Source: Proteus sp. FME41 (GTDB lineage: Bacteria > Pseudomonadota > Gammaproteobacteria > Enterobacterales > Enterobacteriaceae). From it: a stretch of DNA of 64,000 bases. Location: contig NZ_JABUYL010000009.1 in NCBI RefSeq assembly GCF_014897315.1, positions 1 to 64,000 on the forward strand, written 5' to 3'. The notes under the pieces are model-generated. The model was not told the DNA's origin, ran no database searches, and worked only from the letters and a program-made list of their open reading frames with translations. Of the stretch, positions 1 through 8,573 are shown in pieces; the first letter of the stretch is position 1; each line of letters begins with the position of its first letter. The position numbers and the translations under genes were made by a program.

Positions 1-116
1 TACTTCAAGGTGTAGCGTTGTTGACTACGTTCATTCGCACTAGTCACATACTTGTAATTATTTAGAGTAAGAATGTAGTCATACTTTAAGGTGTACTTTG
101 AATTATTTAGAGTATG
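1..116. repeat. Remnants of a dispersed intergenic repeat
   Basis: Two short units are each present twice. TACTTCAAGGTGTA at 1-14 recurs as TACTTTAAGGTGTA at 82-95, and AATTATTTAGAGTA at 56-69 recurs at 101-114. The sequence resembles intergenic repeats I recall from Proteus and related Morganellaceae, but that identification is from memory. The first unit is cut by the window edge. Confidence 0.5.
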
Positions 117-304
117 TAATCTACTGAAAAGGCTATATTTTTTAATATAGCCTTTTTTGTTTCTTCGTTTTTCTGGGTGTTTATACTTAATAAGATTCTG
201 TGAAATACTCGATTTTCTTTGTTAAATCTACTTTGTATATCTCTAATATCCTGCCAAAAAGCCCCTCTTAATTTGGAATTACTCTCTTTTTTTTCTGTTA
301 ACAT
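107..304 (-). CDS. Small hypothetical protein, doubtful
   Basis: A 65-residue, lysine- and asparagine-rich open frame with no recognised domain, signal peptide or membrane segment. A weak GGA ribosome-binding element lies just upstream of the ATG on the minus strand. Its last codons overlap the strong hairpin at 127-158, which would be unusual for a coding region and favours either a very short gene ending in its own terminator or a chance frame. It lies divergent from osmY. I do not recognise it. Confidence 0.25.
   Translation of the reverse strand: MLTEKKESNSKLRGAFWQDIRDIQSRFNKENRVFHRILLSINTQKNEETKKAILKNIAFSVDYIL
127..158. terminator. Bidirectional intrinsic terminator
   Basis: A perfect 12-bp stem (AAAGGCTATATT, four-T loop, AATATAGCCTTT) followed by a T run on the plus strand. 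The minus strand also ends in a short T run. It probably closes the transcript entering from the left of the window. Confidence 0.75.
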
Positions 305-541
305 GATGTCCGTTTTTATACTTATTTATAAATATATGTAAAATTTCTTATAGTTTTATTCGTTATTATTAGAATAAAATTACTAGGATTAGTCTTTATT
401 TGTTATTTTTTACTTTATTTAACTATAATGTCTGATTAGTGTAATAACTTAATTTGTTAAATTTTTGTAGTACTTCATAAAAATACAGAGAGTAAAACAC
501 ACCTATTTCCTATTACCATTGTTGTGATTAGGGGGAGAGCA

Positions 542-886
542 ATGAAACAATATAAAACGCTAAAATTAGCGTTAGTCATGTCCATGGGGCTTGCTTTTGT
601 CAGTATGGGAGCATCAGCCGAAACATCGTGGTATAACGAAATTAATAGTGGAACGAATAATACGGGCTATAGCATCAGCGATACCGCTATTTCTACAAAA
701 ATAAAAGAGACACTATTACCAATTCAAAGCATTGATAGTGAATCCCTTTCTATTCGCACTGAATTTGGTCATGTTTTTGTTTCTGGTTTTGTGAAGAGTG
801 AAGAACAAGAAGCGCAAATCTTACAAATCATTGAAAAAGTAGATGGTGTAAAAAGTGTCGATTCTTCAGTGAATGTTCGGCCTTAA
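542..886 (+). CDS. osmY: OsmY-like periplasmic single-BON-domain protein
   Basis: The start is set at the ATG at 542 because a purine-rich GGGGGAG lies just upstream and translation from there gives a clean signal peptide (residues 1-26, ending in ASA). The mature part (about 88 residues) has a low-complexity linker followed by one BON domain (roughly residues 42-114, with VFVSGFV and the closing DGVKSVDSSVNV). E. coli OsmY is about 201 residues with two BON domains and is an osmotically induced, stationary-phase periplasmic protein. This version of 114 residues keeps only one. Its position just before yjjU-yjjV matches the E. coli osmY neighbourhood, which supports orthology despite the short length. 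Confidence 0.75.
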   Translation: MKQYKTLKLALVMSMGLAFVSMGASAETSWYNEINSGTNNTGYSISDTAISTKIKETLLPIQSIDSESLSIRTEFGHVFVSGFVKSEEQEAQILQIIEKVDGVKSVDSSVNVRP

Positions 887-1013
887 ATAAAGTCAGTTTG
901 TTTTGAGTAATAGAAATACCAATATCGTTAACTTTATTTGTATGAATACGTAAAAAGAATGACGCCGAAAAAATGTGCGGGTATCCTTTGTTAAGTTGTA
1001 TAAAGGAGACATT

Positions 1014-2075
1014 ATGGGGAAGTATATACCTGTCACATTAAATAATATTACAGCACTTGAGTTTCAATCCTCACTACCGCAGGGCAAAGTGGCTTTAGTT
1101 TGTGAAGGCGGAGGCCAACGCGGGATTTTTACCGCGGGTGTACTTGATGAATTTATGCGCTCACAATTTGATCCCTTTGATATTTTACTAGGAGTATCTG
1201 CGGGCGCACAAAATTTATCCGCCTTTGCCTGTGGTCAGCGTGGTTATGCGCGTAAAATTATTAATCGTTATACAACGAATAATCAATTCTTTAACCCTAT
1301 CCGTTTTGTCCGTGGCGGCAATTTATTAGATCTGGATTGGTACATGGAAACGACCGCCAAAGAAATGCCTCTTGATATGTCAACAGCACTTCGTCGCTTT
1401 GACACAGGGCGTGAATTTTATATGGTGGCGAGTCGTTCTGATAATTTTCAAGCTAATTATTTTCAACCTGATGAACCAACTTGGCTTGATATCATCAAAG
1501 CGTCCAGTGCTATTCCTGCTTTTTATCGTAATGGTGTTTTATTCCATGATGTTGTCTATCATGATGGCGGCATCAGTGACGCTATCCCAGTAAGAGAAGC
1601 CTATCGACGCGGTTGCCGTACTATTGTGGTTGTTCGTACTGTACCTTCTGAATATCAATACACAACGGAATGGGTTGATCGTATGGGTAAATGGTTCGAA
1701 AACAGCCGGTTGCAACGCTTTATGGCGATGGCACAAGTGCATGTCGAAACCTATACAGAAACCCTTAAATTTATTCAATCTCCGCCAGAAGATGTGGTCG
1801 TTATTGAAATCTACCCGCCCACTACGTTGCAATCTAGTGCATTGGGGAGCCGTTTAACTGCATTAAATCATGATTATCATGTAGGAAGACGTTGTGGTCG
1901 TTATTTTCTGGCAACAATCGGACAGCATTTTTCTAAGAAAAAATTCAAACAACACGATAAAAAATTATTTAGTGTATTTGAGCAAGAAGCAAAAACAGAT
2001 AAAGCAGAAGAAGCGTCTATTATTCAACAAGGAACAAGAGGCGTGCATCCTGATGTAAGGCAGGTTCAAGAATGA
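1014..2075 (+). CDS. yjjU: Patatin-like phospholipase YjjU
   Basis: The start is the ATG at 1014, preceded by AAAGGAGAC; an in-frame GTG at 975 has no such signal. The 353-residue product is close to E. coli YjjU (357). It carries the patatin-type catalytic dyad: the oxyanion-hole region CEGGGQRGIF, the nucleophile elbow GVSAG, and the DGG motif in YHDGGISDAIP. Patatin-family enzymes are serine lipid acyl hydrolases; the substrate of YjjU is not evident from sequence. No signal peptide is seen, so it should be cytoplasmic. The stop codon overlaps the yjjV start (ATGA), so the two are translationally coupled. Confidence 0.88.
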   Translation: MGKYIPVTLNNITALEFQSSLPQGKVALVCEGGGQRGIFTAGVLDEFMRSQFDPFDILLGVSAGAQNLSAFACGQRGYARKIINRYTTNNQFFNPIRFVRGGNLLDLDWYMETTAKEMPLDMSTALRRFDTGREFYMVASRSDNFQANYFQPDEPTWLDIIKASSAIPAFYRNGVLFHDVVYHDGGISDAIPVREAYRRGCRTIVVVRTVPSEYQYTTEWVDRMGKWFENSRLQRFMAMAQVHVETYTETLKFIQSPPEDVVVIEIYPPTTLQSSALGSRLTALNHDYHVGRRCGRYFLATIGQHFSKKKFKQHDKKLFSVFEQEAKTDKAEEASIIQQGTRGVHPDVRQVQE

Positions 2076-2860
2076 ATAAATTTATTGATACTCACTGCCA
2101 TTTTGATTTTCCGGTATTTTATGATGATCTCGCTAATAGCTTATCTTTAGCGCATCAAGCACATGTTGAAAAAATCATTATTCCTGCTGTTGCACATTGG
2201 AATTTGGATGTTGTTGGTGAGTTAGCGAATCATCATCATCAATTATATTGTGCATTAGGATTACACCCTTTATATATTGAAGAACATACCGAGCAACATT
2301 TAATCGAATTAAAACAGCGGCTAAAAATGACTTCTCGCTGTGTTGCGGTCGGGGAAATTGGACTTGATGACTATATGGAAAACCCTCAGCCAGAAAAGCA
2401 AGAGCGATTTTTAATTGAACAACTTAAATTCGCGATTGAATGTGATTTGCCTGTTATTTTACATTCTCGTAAAACTCACGATAAGCTGAGCGCTCTTTTG
2501 CGTCGTTACGATGTTCCACGTAAAGGTGTTATACATGGTTTTGCAGGAAGCCAACAACAAGCAGAAAAATTTATTCAGCAAGGCTATTTCATTGGTGTAG
2601 GTGGCACAATCACTTATGAGCGAGCACAAAAAACACGCCGAGCAATTGCTTCATTACCCCTTGAATCTCTATTATTAGAAACCGATGCACCGGATATGCC
2701 TGTAAGTGGCTTTCAAGGTGAGCCTAATCGCCCAGAACGTATTCAATATGTTTTTTCTCAACTCTGTGAATTACGTCAAGAACCACCTGATGTAATAGCA
2801 CAGCAACTCTATCTTAATAGCCTACAATTATTTCGATTAAAAAATGACACCTCGTTTTGA
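2072..2860 (+). CDS. yjjV: TatD-family metal-dependent hydrolase YjjV
   Basis: 262 residues with the complete TatD metal-site pattern: N-terminal DTHCHFD, a GEIGLD strand carrying the bridging glutamate, ILHSRK with a histidine, VIHGFAG with the next histidine, and LLLETDAPDMP with the catalytic aspartate. TatD family members are divalent-metal deoxyribonucleases or phosphoesterases of TIM-barrel fold. The gene overlaps yjjU by four bases, as expected of a two-gene operon, and is followed by a terminator-like hairpin. Confidence 0.9.
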   Translation: MNKFIDTHCHFDFPVFYDDLANSLSLAHQAHVEKIIIPAVAHWNLDVVGELANHHHQLYCALGLHPLYIEEHTEQHLIELKQRLKMTSRCVAVGEIGLDDYMENPQPEKQERFLIEQLKFAIECDLPVILHSRKTHDKLSALLRRYDVPRKGVIHGFAGSQQQAEKFIQQGYFIGVGGTITYERAQKTRRAIASLPLESLLLETDAPDMPVSGFQGEPNRPERIQYVFSQLCELRQEPPDVIAQQLYLNSLQLFRLKNDTSF

Positions 2861-2885
2861 ATTGAATTTTGTTCATTAACAGATC

Positions 2886-2942
2886 AAAAATACGCCTTAT
2901 TTTCATCTTATTTCTATGATTAAGATGCTGGTGTATTTTTTG
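2886..2942 (+). terminator. Terminator-like nested hairpin after yjjV
   Basis: An outer stem (AAATACGCC with GGTGTATTT, one G-T pair) encloses an inner stem (CATCTTA with TAAGATG) and is followed by T residues. It closes the yjjU-yjjV unit. The loop is longer than in typical intrinsic terminators. Confidence 0.55.
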
Positions 2943-3031
2943 TTGTTTAAAATTAAGTATCCCGTTTGTTAATCGTCTGATGTTTTCTCTTTATTCACCC
3001 TATTCAATAAGTGCGTTTGTTGTTTTGTTTG

Positions 3032-3047
3032 TGTGATCTTAATCACA
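3032..3047. promoter_or_regulatory. Predicted CRP site upstream of the nucleoside permease
   Basis: TGTGA-TCTTAA-TCACA matches both CRP half-sites exactly and lies about 160 bp before the permease start. CRP control of nucleoside uptake is known in enterobacteria and fits here. The rest of 2861-3207 shows no gene. Confidence 0.75.
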
Positions 3048-3207
3048 TTTACGACTTTTACGTTACTTTTTTCAGCCCCTATCTGTGATGGATATTGAGG
3101 GTTATTTTTTTAGACTGGGTATAATTATCTGGCAAAAAGAGTCAATAAACTCTGGCTAGAGCATTATTGATAATCCATTAAATTTTTATATGAACAGGGA
3201 TCCTTCA

Positions 3208-4509
3208 ATGCAACTCATTATGAGCTTGGTCGGGATGGTCACATTAATATTGATAGCCATTCTATTTTCCAGCAATCGACGTGCAATTAGACTACGTACA
3301 GTTGGTGGCGCATTCCTTATTCAGATTGGCTTAGGTGCATTTGTTCTTTATTCCGACGGCGGTCGCGAGGTACTTCTTGCGGTTTCTGATGGCGTCAAGA
3401 ATGTTATTGATTACGGCAATAACGGGATGAGCTTCCTATTTGCAGGCTTAGTATCAGATAAAATGTTCGAGTTATTTGGGGGTGGCGGTTTCGTATTCGC
3501 CCTACGCGTACTGCCTGTTATCGTGTTCTTCTCGTCACTCATTGCGGTGCTGTATTACCTTGGCATTATGCAAATTGTGATTAAAATTCTCGGTGGTGGC
3601 TTACAAAAAGTCCTTGGTACATCACGAACAGAATCGATGTCTGCTACTGCAAATATTTTTGTTGGACAAACAGAAGCGCCGTTAGTTGTTCGTCCTTATA
3701 TTGCCAGAATGACAACCTCAGAACTCTTTGCTGTTATGTGTGGTGGTTTAGCCTCTGTTGCCGGTTCTGTCCTTGCTGGGTATGCCAGCATGGGCGTGCC
3801 GTTGGAGTATTTGATCACCGCATCCTTTATGGCGGCTCCAGGAGGGTTACTTTTCGCTAAATTACTTATTCCTGAAACAGAAACACCAGACGATCAAAAA
3901 GATGCACTTGATAAAATGACGGAAGAAGAAAAACCCGCCAATATTATCGATGCTGCCGCGGCTGGTGCATCTTCAGGTTTACAATTAGCGCTTAACGTAG
4001 GTGCCATGTTACTTGCTTTCGTTGCATTGATTGCATTAGTTAATGGTATTCTTGGGGGAATTGGTGGCTGGTTTGGCTATGAGAATTTCTCATTAGAACT
4101 AGTGCTAGGCTGGATTTTTGCACCTATTGCTTTCCTAATTGGTGTGCCTTGGAGTGAAGCAACCATTGCAGGCTCATTTATTGGTCAAAAAATTGTTATT
4201 AATGAGTTCTATGCTTACTCTGAATTTAGTAAATACTTAAAAGAAGATGCTTTAGTTGCGGGCTCGGGGCTTATGGTGTTATCAGCGCAAACGAAGGTCA
4301 TTATCTCCTTTGCATTGTGTGGTTTTGCTAACCTCTCTTCGGTTGCCGTATTGCTAGGAGGGTTAGGCGGAATGGCACCTAATCGTCGTAAAGATGTGGC
4401 TCGTTTAGGGATGAAAGCGGTACTTGCTGGTACACTCTCTAACTTAATGAGTGCAACTATTGCAGGTTTCTTTTTTGCATTAACGGCTATGGCTGTTGTT
4501 GCTGCTTAA
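3208..4509 (+). CDS. nupC: Concentrative (CNT family) nucleoside permease, NupC-like
   Basis: The start is placed at the ATG at 3208 (product begins MQLIMSLVGM), with AGGGAT upstream; an ATG at 3190 is also in frame. The 433-residue product is hydrophobic throughout and matches the Vibrio cholerae CNT transporter closely as I recall it. It has LRTVGGAF in the N-terminal part, GGGGFVFALRVLP, the substrate-binding GQTEAPLVV loop, and the second half-site GVPWSEATIAG followed by FALCGFANLSS. CNT proteins import nucleosides with Na+ or H+ across the inner membrane. Its location directly before deoCABD says it feeds that catabolic operon. A hydrophilic stretch of about 25 residues (PETETPDDQKDALDKMTEEE region) sits mid-protein as in the Vibrio homologue. 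Confidence 0.9.
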   Translation: MQLIMSLVGMVTLILIAILFSSNRRAIRLRTVGGAFLIQIGLGAFVLYSDGGREVLLAVSDGVKNVIDYGNNGMSFLFAGLVSDKMFELFGGGGFVFALRVLPVIVFFSSLIAVLYYLGIMQIVIKILGGGLQKVLGTSRTESMSATANIFVGQTEAPLVVRPYIARMTTSELFAVMCGGLASVAGSVLAGYASMGVPLEYLITASFMAAPGGLLFAKLLIPETETPDDQKDALDKMTEEEKPANIIDAAAAGASSGLQLALNVGAMLLAFVALIALVNGILGGIGGWFGYENFSLELVLGWIFAPIAFLIGVPWSEATIAGSFIGQKIVINEFYAYSEFSKYLKEDALVAGSGLMVLSAQTKVIISFALCGFANLSSVAVLLGGLGGMAPNRRKDVARLGMKAVLAGTLSNLMSATIAGFFFALTAMAVVAA

Positions 4510-4524
4510 TTGATTTTGAGTATT

Positions 4525-4560
4525 AAGAGCAGATGGGTATTTTATCTATCTGCTCTTTTA
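4525..4560 (+). terminator. Intrinsic terminator after the nucleoside permease
   Basis: AAGAGCAGAT pairs with ATCTGCTCTT across a 13-base loop and is followed by T residues, so the permease and deo genes are separate transcription units. Confidence 0.85.
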
Positions 4561-4731
4561 TGTTTGTTTTCTGCTGTAATGTTAACTACTTTTATTGTGT
4601 GAGATATTTCGCAGTTTGTATTGAATAGGGTCAATTAACTCGTCATTTAATGTAGATCACGCTTTTTTTACGTTATAAAGACGACTTAAAGACGGTATTC
4701 AAGTAACATTAAACCAGAAAACGACTTATTT

Positions 4732-4830
4732 GTGATTTGTATCACACTTTAATGTCATTGATTGCAAGTTGCATTTGATTAGTGTGACGTAAAGCACATC
4801 TAATTGTTCCTTAGCGTGTTCAAATAAGAT
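4732..4830 (+). promoter_or_regulatory. deo promoter: two CRP sites flanking CytR-like half-sites
   Basis: TGTGA-TTTGTA-TCACA lies at 4732-4747 and TGTGA-CGTAAA-GCACA at 4784-4799, with centres 52 bp apart. Between them, TTGCAAGTTGCATT gives two tandem TTGCA elements like the CytR half-site GTTGCATT. A TAAGAT hexamer at 4825-4830 is a plausible -10. The arrangement mirrors E. coli deoP2, where CytR binds between two CRP dimers about 52 bp apart. I did not see a DeoR-type operator like that of E. coli deoP1. Confidence 0.75.
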
Positions 4831-4850
4831 GTGCTGAAACTTCATGGAAT

Positions 4851-4963
4851 GGCGAGGGCTCAATGTCGGGTCGCCGAAGTGAGCATAGCGCGGTGAGAAG
4901 GAACTCAGCTGTCGTTGTAGCGCAAGTTACAACAACATCTTCAAGGAACCAAGTCCGCTCGCC
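4851..4963 (+). ncRNA. Candidate structured leader RNA of the deo operon
   Basis: The transcript between promoter and deoC can form a closed multi-helix fold. P1 is GGCGAG (4851-4856) with CTCGCC (4958-4963). Inside it, P2 is GCTC (4858-4861) with GAGC (4881-4884), capped by CGG/CCG around a GTCG loop. P3 is TGAG (4894-4897) with CTCA (4904-4907). P4 is a 10-bp stem with one mismatch (4910-4919 with 4928-4937). GGCGA of P1 could instead pair with TCGCC at 4871-4875, giving a mutually exclusive fold. I do not recognise a known riboswitch class. The structure is by eye, not computed. Confidence 0.5.
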
Positions 4964-4982
4964 AACAAATTTAATCGCTAAC

Positions 4983-5010
4983 CTTAAGCGTATGCCCAAC
5001 CGGGCTTAAG
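4983..5010 (+). promoter_or_regulatory. Stem-loop just upstream of the deoC ribosome-binding site
   Basis: CTTAA pairs with TTAAG and encloses GCCC-AACC-GGGC. It ends eight bases before the TTGGAGAG ribosome-binding site at 5019-5026. It is not followed by a T run, so it is more likely a translational or mRNA-stability element than a terminator. Confidence 0.5.
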
Positions 5011-5030
5011 AAACATCGTTGGAGAGTTTT

Positions 5031-5810
5031 ATGACAGATTTAACCGCAGCAGCGCGCCTTGCGCTGTCTTTGATGGATTTAACTACATTAAATGATGATG
5101 ACACTGATGCTAAAGTGACTGCGTTGTGTCATCAGGCTAAAAGCCCAGAAGGCAATACAGCCGCTATTTGTATCTACCCACGCTTTATTCCGTTAGCACG
5201 TAAAGTGTTACGTGAACAAGGTACACCAGAAGTCCGTATCGCAACCGTAACTAACTTCCCTCATGGTAATGATGATTTAGATATCGCATTAGCAGAAACC
5301 AATGCGGCATTAGCTTATGGCGCAGATGAGGTTGATGTTGTTTTCCCTTACCGCGCACTTATGGCAGGTAACGAGCAAATCGGTTTTGATATTGTTAAAG
5401 CATGTAAAGAAGCTTGCGCAGAAGCAGGGTCTTTACTCAAAGTCATCATTGAAACGGGTGTGTTGAAAGATCCTGCACTTATCCGTAAAGCCTCTGAAAT
5501 TTCAATTAAAGCAGGCGCTGACTTTATTAAAACTTCCACAGGTAAAGTGCCTGTAAATGCAACACTGGAAAGCGCTGAGTTAATGATCCAAGTGATCCAC
5601 GACATGGGTGTTGGCAAAGAAGTTGGTTTTAAACCTGCAGGCGGTGTACGTACTGCCGAAGAAGCTGCTCAATACCTTGCATTAGCTAACCGTATCATGG
5701 GTGACAACTGGGTTGATGCCCGTCACTTCCGTTTTGGTGCGTCAAGCTTGCTAGGTAATTTATTAGCCACTTTAGGTCATGGCGAGCAAAAATCGTCTAG
5801 TGGTTATTAA
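5031..5810 (+). CDS. deoC: Deoxyribose-phosphate aldolase
   Basis: The start at 5031 is supported by GGAGAG upstream and gives 259 residues, the length of the E. coli enzyme. The product is near-identical in pattern to E. coli DeoC, from [12 protein letters not shown] and [11 protein letters not shown] to the C-terminal tyrosine. It contains the class I aldolase Schiff-base lysine in [10 protein letters not shown] and the second active-site lysine in [11 protein letters not shown]. It splits 2-deoxyribose 5-phosphate into acetaldehyde and glyceraldehyde 3-phosphate in the cytoplasm. It is the first gene of deoCABD, behind a CRP/CytR-type promoter and a structured leader. Confidence 0.97.
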   Translation: MTDLTAAARLALSLMDLTTLNDDDTDAKVTALCHQAKSPEGNTAAICIYPRFIPLARKVLREQGTPEVRIATVTNFPHGNDDLDIALAETNAALAYGADEVDVVFPYRALMAGNEQIGFDIVKACKEACAEAGSLLKVIIETGVLKDPALIRKASEISIKAGADFIKTSTGKVPVNATLESAELMIQVIHDMGVGKEVGFKPAGGVRTAEEAAQYLALANRIMGDNWVDARHFRFGASSLLGNLLATLGHGEQKSSSGY

Positions 5811-5825
5811 TCCATTCGTGTAATA

Positions 5826-5850
5826 CGCCCACCTCTTATTAGCGTGGGCG
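5826..5850 (+). other. Intercistronic hairpin between deoC and deoA
   Basis: CGCCCAC and GTGGGCG form a 7-bp GC-rich stem around an 11-base loop, followed by only a weak TTAT. This looks like an mRNA-processing or partial-attenuation element rather than a full terminator. Confidence 0.5.
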
Positions 5851-5880
5851 TTATCAATGCTATAAAGCCAGGAGGTTGCA

Positions 5881-7203
5881 GTGTTTCTTGCCCAAGAGAT
5901 TATTCGTAAAAAGCGTGATGGTCATCCTTTAACTGAGGAAGAGATTCGTTTTTTCATTAATGGCGTCAGAGATAATACTGTTTCTGAAGGTCAAATTGCT
6001 GCATTAGCAATGACGATTTATTTCCACGACATGACAATGCCAGAGCGTGTGGCTCTAACATTAGCCATGCGTGATTCCGGTACTGTACTGAACTGGAAAA
6101 GCTTAAATTTAAATGGCCCTATTGTTGATAAACACTCAACCGGTGGTGTGGGTGATGTCACTTCACTGATGTTAGGGCCAATGGTTGCCGCCTGTGGTGG
6201 TTATGTTCCTATGATTTCGGGTCGTGGATTAGGTCACACAGGTGGAACATTAGATAAACTTGAAGCTATTCCAGGTTTTGACATTTTCCCTGATGATGAG
6301 AAATTCCGCGATATTATTCGCAACGTAGGTGTTGCGATTATCGGACAGACTAATTCATTAGCACCTGCTGATAAACGCTTTTATGCTACCCGTGATATTA
6401 CTGCTACTGTTGATTCAATCCCTCTTATCACTGCATCAATTTTAGGTAAAAAATTAGCCGAAGGCTTAGATGCATTAGTGATGGACGTTAAAGTGGGATC
6501 GGGTGCCTTTATGCCAACTTATCAGAAATCTGAAGAGCTGGCAGAGTCAATTGTTCAAGTAGCAAATGGCGCAGGTTGTCAAACAACGGCACTGTTAACC
6601 GATATGAACGAAGTATTAGCTTCTAGTGCAGGTAATGCGGTTGAAGTTCGTGAAGCGGTTCAATTCTTAACAGGTGAATACCGTAATCCACGTCTGTTTG
6701 AAGTGACGATGGCGCTGTGTGTTGAAATGTTAGTATCAGGTCGCTTAGCGGATGATCGTCAACAAGCCCGTCAAAAACTGCAAAATGTGTTGGATAACGG
6801 CAAAGCGGCAGAAATCTTTGGTCGTATGGTTGCAGCACAGAAAGGCCCATCTGATTTTGTTGAAAACTACAATAAATACCTGCCAACTGCGGTATTAAGT
6901 AAACCTGTATTTGCTGAGAAATCAGGCTTCATCACAGAAATGGATACACGTGCATTAGGTATGTCTGTTGTGACATTAGGTGGCGGTCGTCGTAAAGCCA
7001 CTGATGCAATTGATTACAGCGTGGGATTAAGCGATATCGTAGCGCTTGGTGCTGAAATTAATACAGATACGCCTTTAGCGATGATCCATGCTAACAGTGA
7101 AAAATCATGGCAAGAAGCTGCGGCTGAAGTCCGTAAAGCGATGGTGATTGGTGACAGCAAACGTGAAGCATCACCAATGGTATACCGCCAAATCAGCGAA
7201 TAA
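5881..7203 (+). CDS. deoA: Thymidine phosphorylase
   Basis: A GTG start at 5881 is preceded by a strong CCAGGAGG. The 440-residue protein matches E. coli DeoA throughout. It has the phosphate- and substrate-binding signature [25 protein letters not shown], the R-x3-S-I pyrimidine-site region around [13 protein letters not shown], and [10 protein letters not shown]. It converts thymidine and phosphate to thymine and 2-deoxyribose 1-phosphate. Its product is isomerised by DeoB and cleaved by DeoC, both encoded alongside. Confidence 0.97.
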   Translation: MFLAQEIIRKKRDGHPLTEEEIRFFINGVRDNTVSEGQIAALAMTIYFHDMTMPERVALTLAMRDSGTVLNWKSLNLNGPIVDKHSTGGVGDVTSLMLGPMVAACGGYVPMISGRGLGHTGGTLDKLEAIPGFDIFPDDEKFRDIIRNVGVAIIGQTNSLAPADKRFYATRDITATVDSIPLITASILGKKLAEGLDALVMDVKVGSGAFMPTYQKSEELAESIVQVANGAGCQTTALLTDMNEVLASSAGNAVEVREAVQFLTGEYRNPRLFEVTMALCVEMLVSGRLADDRQQARQKLQNVLDNGKAAEIFGRMVAAQKGPSDFVENYNKYLPTAVLSKPVFAEKSGFITEMDTRALGMSVVTLGGGRRKATDAIDYSVGLSDIVALGAEINTDTPLAMIHANSEKSWQEAAAEVRKAMVIGDSKREASPMVYRQISE

Positions 7204-7269
7204 GAACTCAATGATGATTTATAAGTGACATATCCGTGGTCTACGGACAATGACACAGGAGAGAGAATG

Positions 7270-8496
7270 ATGAAACGTGTACATATTATGGTATTAGATT
7301 CCTTCGGTATCGGCGCTGCCGGTGATGCACCAAAATTTGGTGACCAAGGTTCAGATACTTTAGGGCATATCGCACAAGCGTTTGCTGACGGTAAAGCAGA
7401 TAAAGAAGGCCGTAAAGGTCCACTTCATTTGCCAAATCTTTGCCGTTTAGGTCTAGGTAAAGCAGCAGAAGAATCAACAGGTAAATTCCCTATTGGTTTA
7501 GATGAAAACGCAGATATCATTGGTGCTTATGGTTACGCAAGTGAAATCTCTTCTGGTAAAGATACTCCGTCAGGCCACTGGGAAATCGCAGGTGTTCCTG
7601 TGCTTTTTGATTGGGGATACTTTAAAGAGCTGAAAAACTCATTCCCACAAGAACTGCTAGAAAACATCGTTAAACGTGCCAAATTACCGGGTTACTTAGG
7701 TAACTGTCACGCTTCTGGTACTGTCATTCTGGATGAGTTGGGTGAAGAGCACATGAAAACCGGTAAACCGATTTTCTATACCTCTGCTGACTCTGTATTC
7801 CAAATTGCTTGTCATGAAGAAACTTATGGTTTAGATGAATTATATGAGCTATGTGAAATCGCTCGTGATGAACTAAACAAAGGCGATTACAATATTGGCC
7901 GTGTTATTGCACGTCCATTTATTGGTGATAAACCAGGTAACTTCGCTCGTACTGGTAACCGTCATGACTTAGCAGTAGAGCCACCAGCACCAACCATGTT
8001 GAAAAAACTGGTTGATGAAAAACAAGGTCACGTTGTTTCTATCGGTAAAATTGCAGACATCTACGCAAACGTAGGTATCACTAAAAAAGTGAAAGCAACA
8101 GGTATTGATGCGCTGTTTGATGCGACCCTTGAAGAAATGAAACTGGCTGGCGATAACACTATTGTCTTTACCAACTTTGTTGACTTCGACTCCTCTTACG
8201 GCCACCGTCGTGATGTTGTGGGTTATGGTGAAGCACTTGAATTATTCGACCGCCGTTTACCTGAACTGATGGAACTGGTGAAAGAAGATGACATTCTTAT
8301 TTTAACCGCAGACCACGGTTGCGACCCAACTTGGCCTGGTTCTGATCATACTCGTGAGCACATTCCAGTTCTCGTTTATGGTCCTAAAGTTAAACCGGGT
8401 TCATTAGGTCACCGTGAAACCTTCGCTGATATCGGCCAAACAGTTGTTAAATACTTTGGTGTATCACCTGTCGATTACGGTAAAGCAATGTTTTAA
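7270..8496 (+). CDS. deoB: Phosphopentomutase
   Basis: The start is chosen at the second of two adjacent ATGs (7267, 7270) because it has the better distance from AGGAGA and gives the family N-terminus [16 protein letters not shown]. The 408-residue enzyme is an alkaline-phosphatase-superfamily Mn2+ mutase: DSFGIGA carries a metal ligand, [10 protein letters not shown] the phosphorylated threonine, and [19 protein letters not shown] the remaining metal ligands. It interconverts (deoxy)ribose 1- and 5-phosphates, linking DeoA and DeoD to DeoC. A small inverted repeat (TCCGT/ACGGA, 7230-7244) sits in the gap before it. Confidence 0.97.
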   Translation: MKRVHIMVLDSFGIGAAGDAPKFGDQGSDTLGHIAQAFADGKADKEGRKGPLHLPNLCRLGLGKAAEESTGKFPIGLDENADIIGAYGYASEISSGKDTPSGHWEIAGVPVLFDWGYFKELKNSFPQELLENIVKRAKLPGYLGNCHASGTVILDELGEEHMKTGKPIFYTSADSVFQIACHEETYGLDELYELCEIARDELNKGDYNIGRVIARPFIGDKPGNFARTGNRHDLAVEPPAPTMLKKLVDEKQGHVVSIGKIADIYANVGITKKVKATGIDALFDATLEEMKLAGDNTIVFTNFVDFDSSYGHRRDVVGYGEALELFDRRLPELMELVKEDDILILTADHGCDPTWPGSDHTREHIPVLVYGPKVKPGSLGHRETFADIGQTVVKYFGVSPVDYGKAMF

Positions 8497-8502
8497 TTTA
8501 AC

Positions 8503-8540
8503 TTCGGTAGGCATAGCAATATGCCTACCGAATTATTTTT
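8503..8540 (+). terminator. Terminator-like hairpin between deoB and deoD
   Basis: A perfect 13-bp stem (TTCGGTAGGCATA with its complement) around a GCAA tetraloop, followed by TTATTTTT. It has all parts of an intrinsic terminator, although deoD follows only 33 bases later, so deoD expression is probably reduced relative to deoCAB or helped by its own promoter. Confidence 0.8.
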
Positions 8541-8573
8541 GAATAGTAAAAAGATCAATTAAAAGGAAGAATT

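Noticed and set aside
1539..1832. Antisense frame within yjjU, and many similar frames inside other genes
   Set aside because: Shadows of well-supported genes on the other strand or frame.
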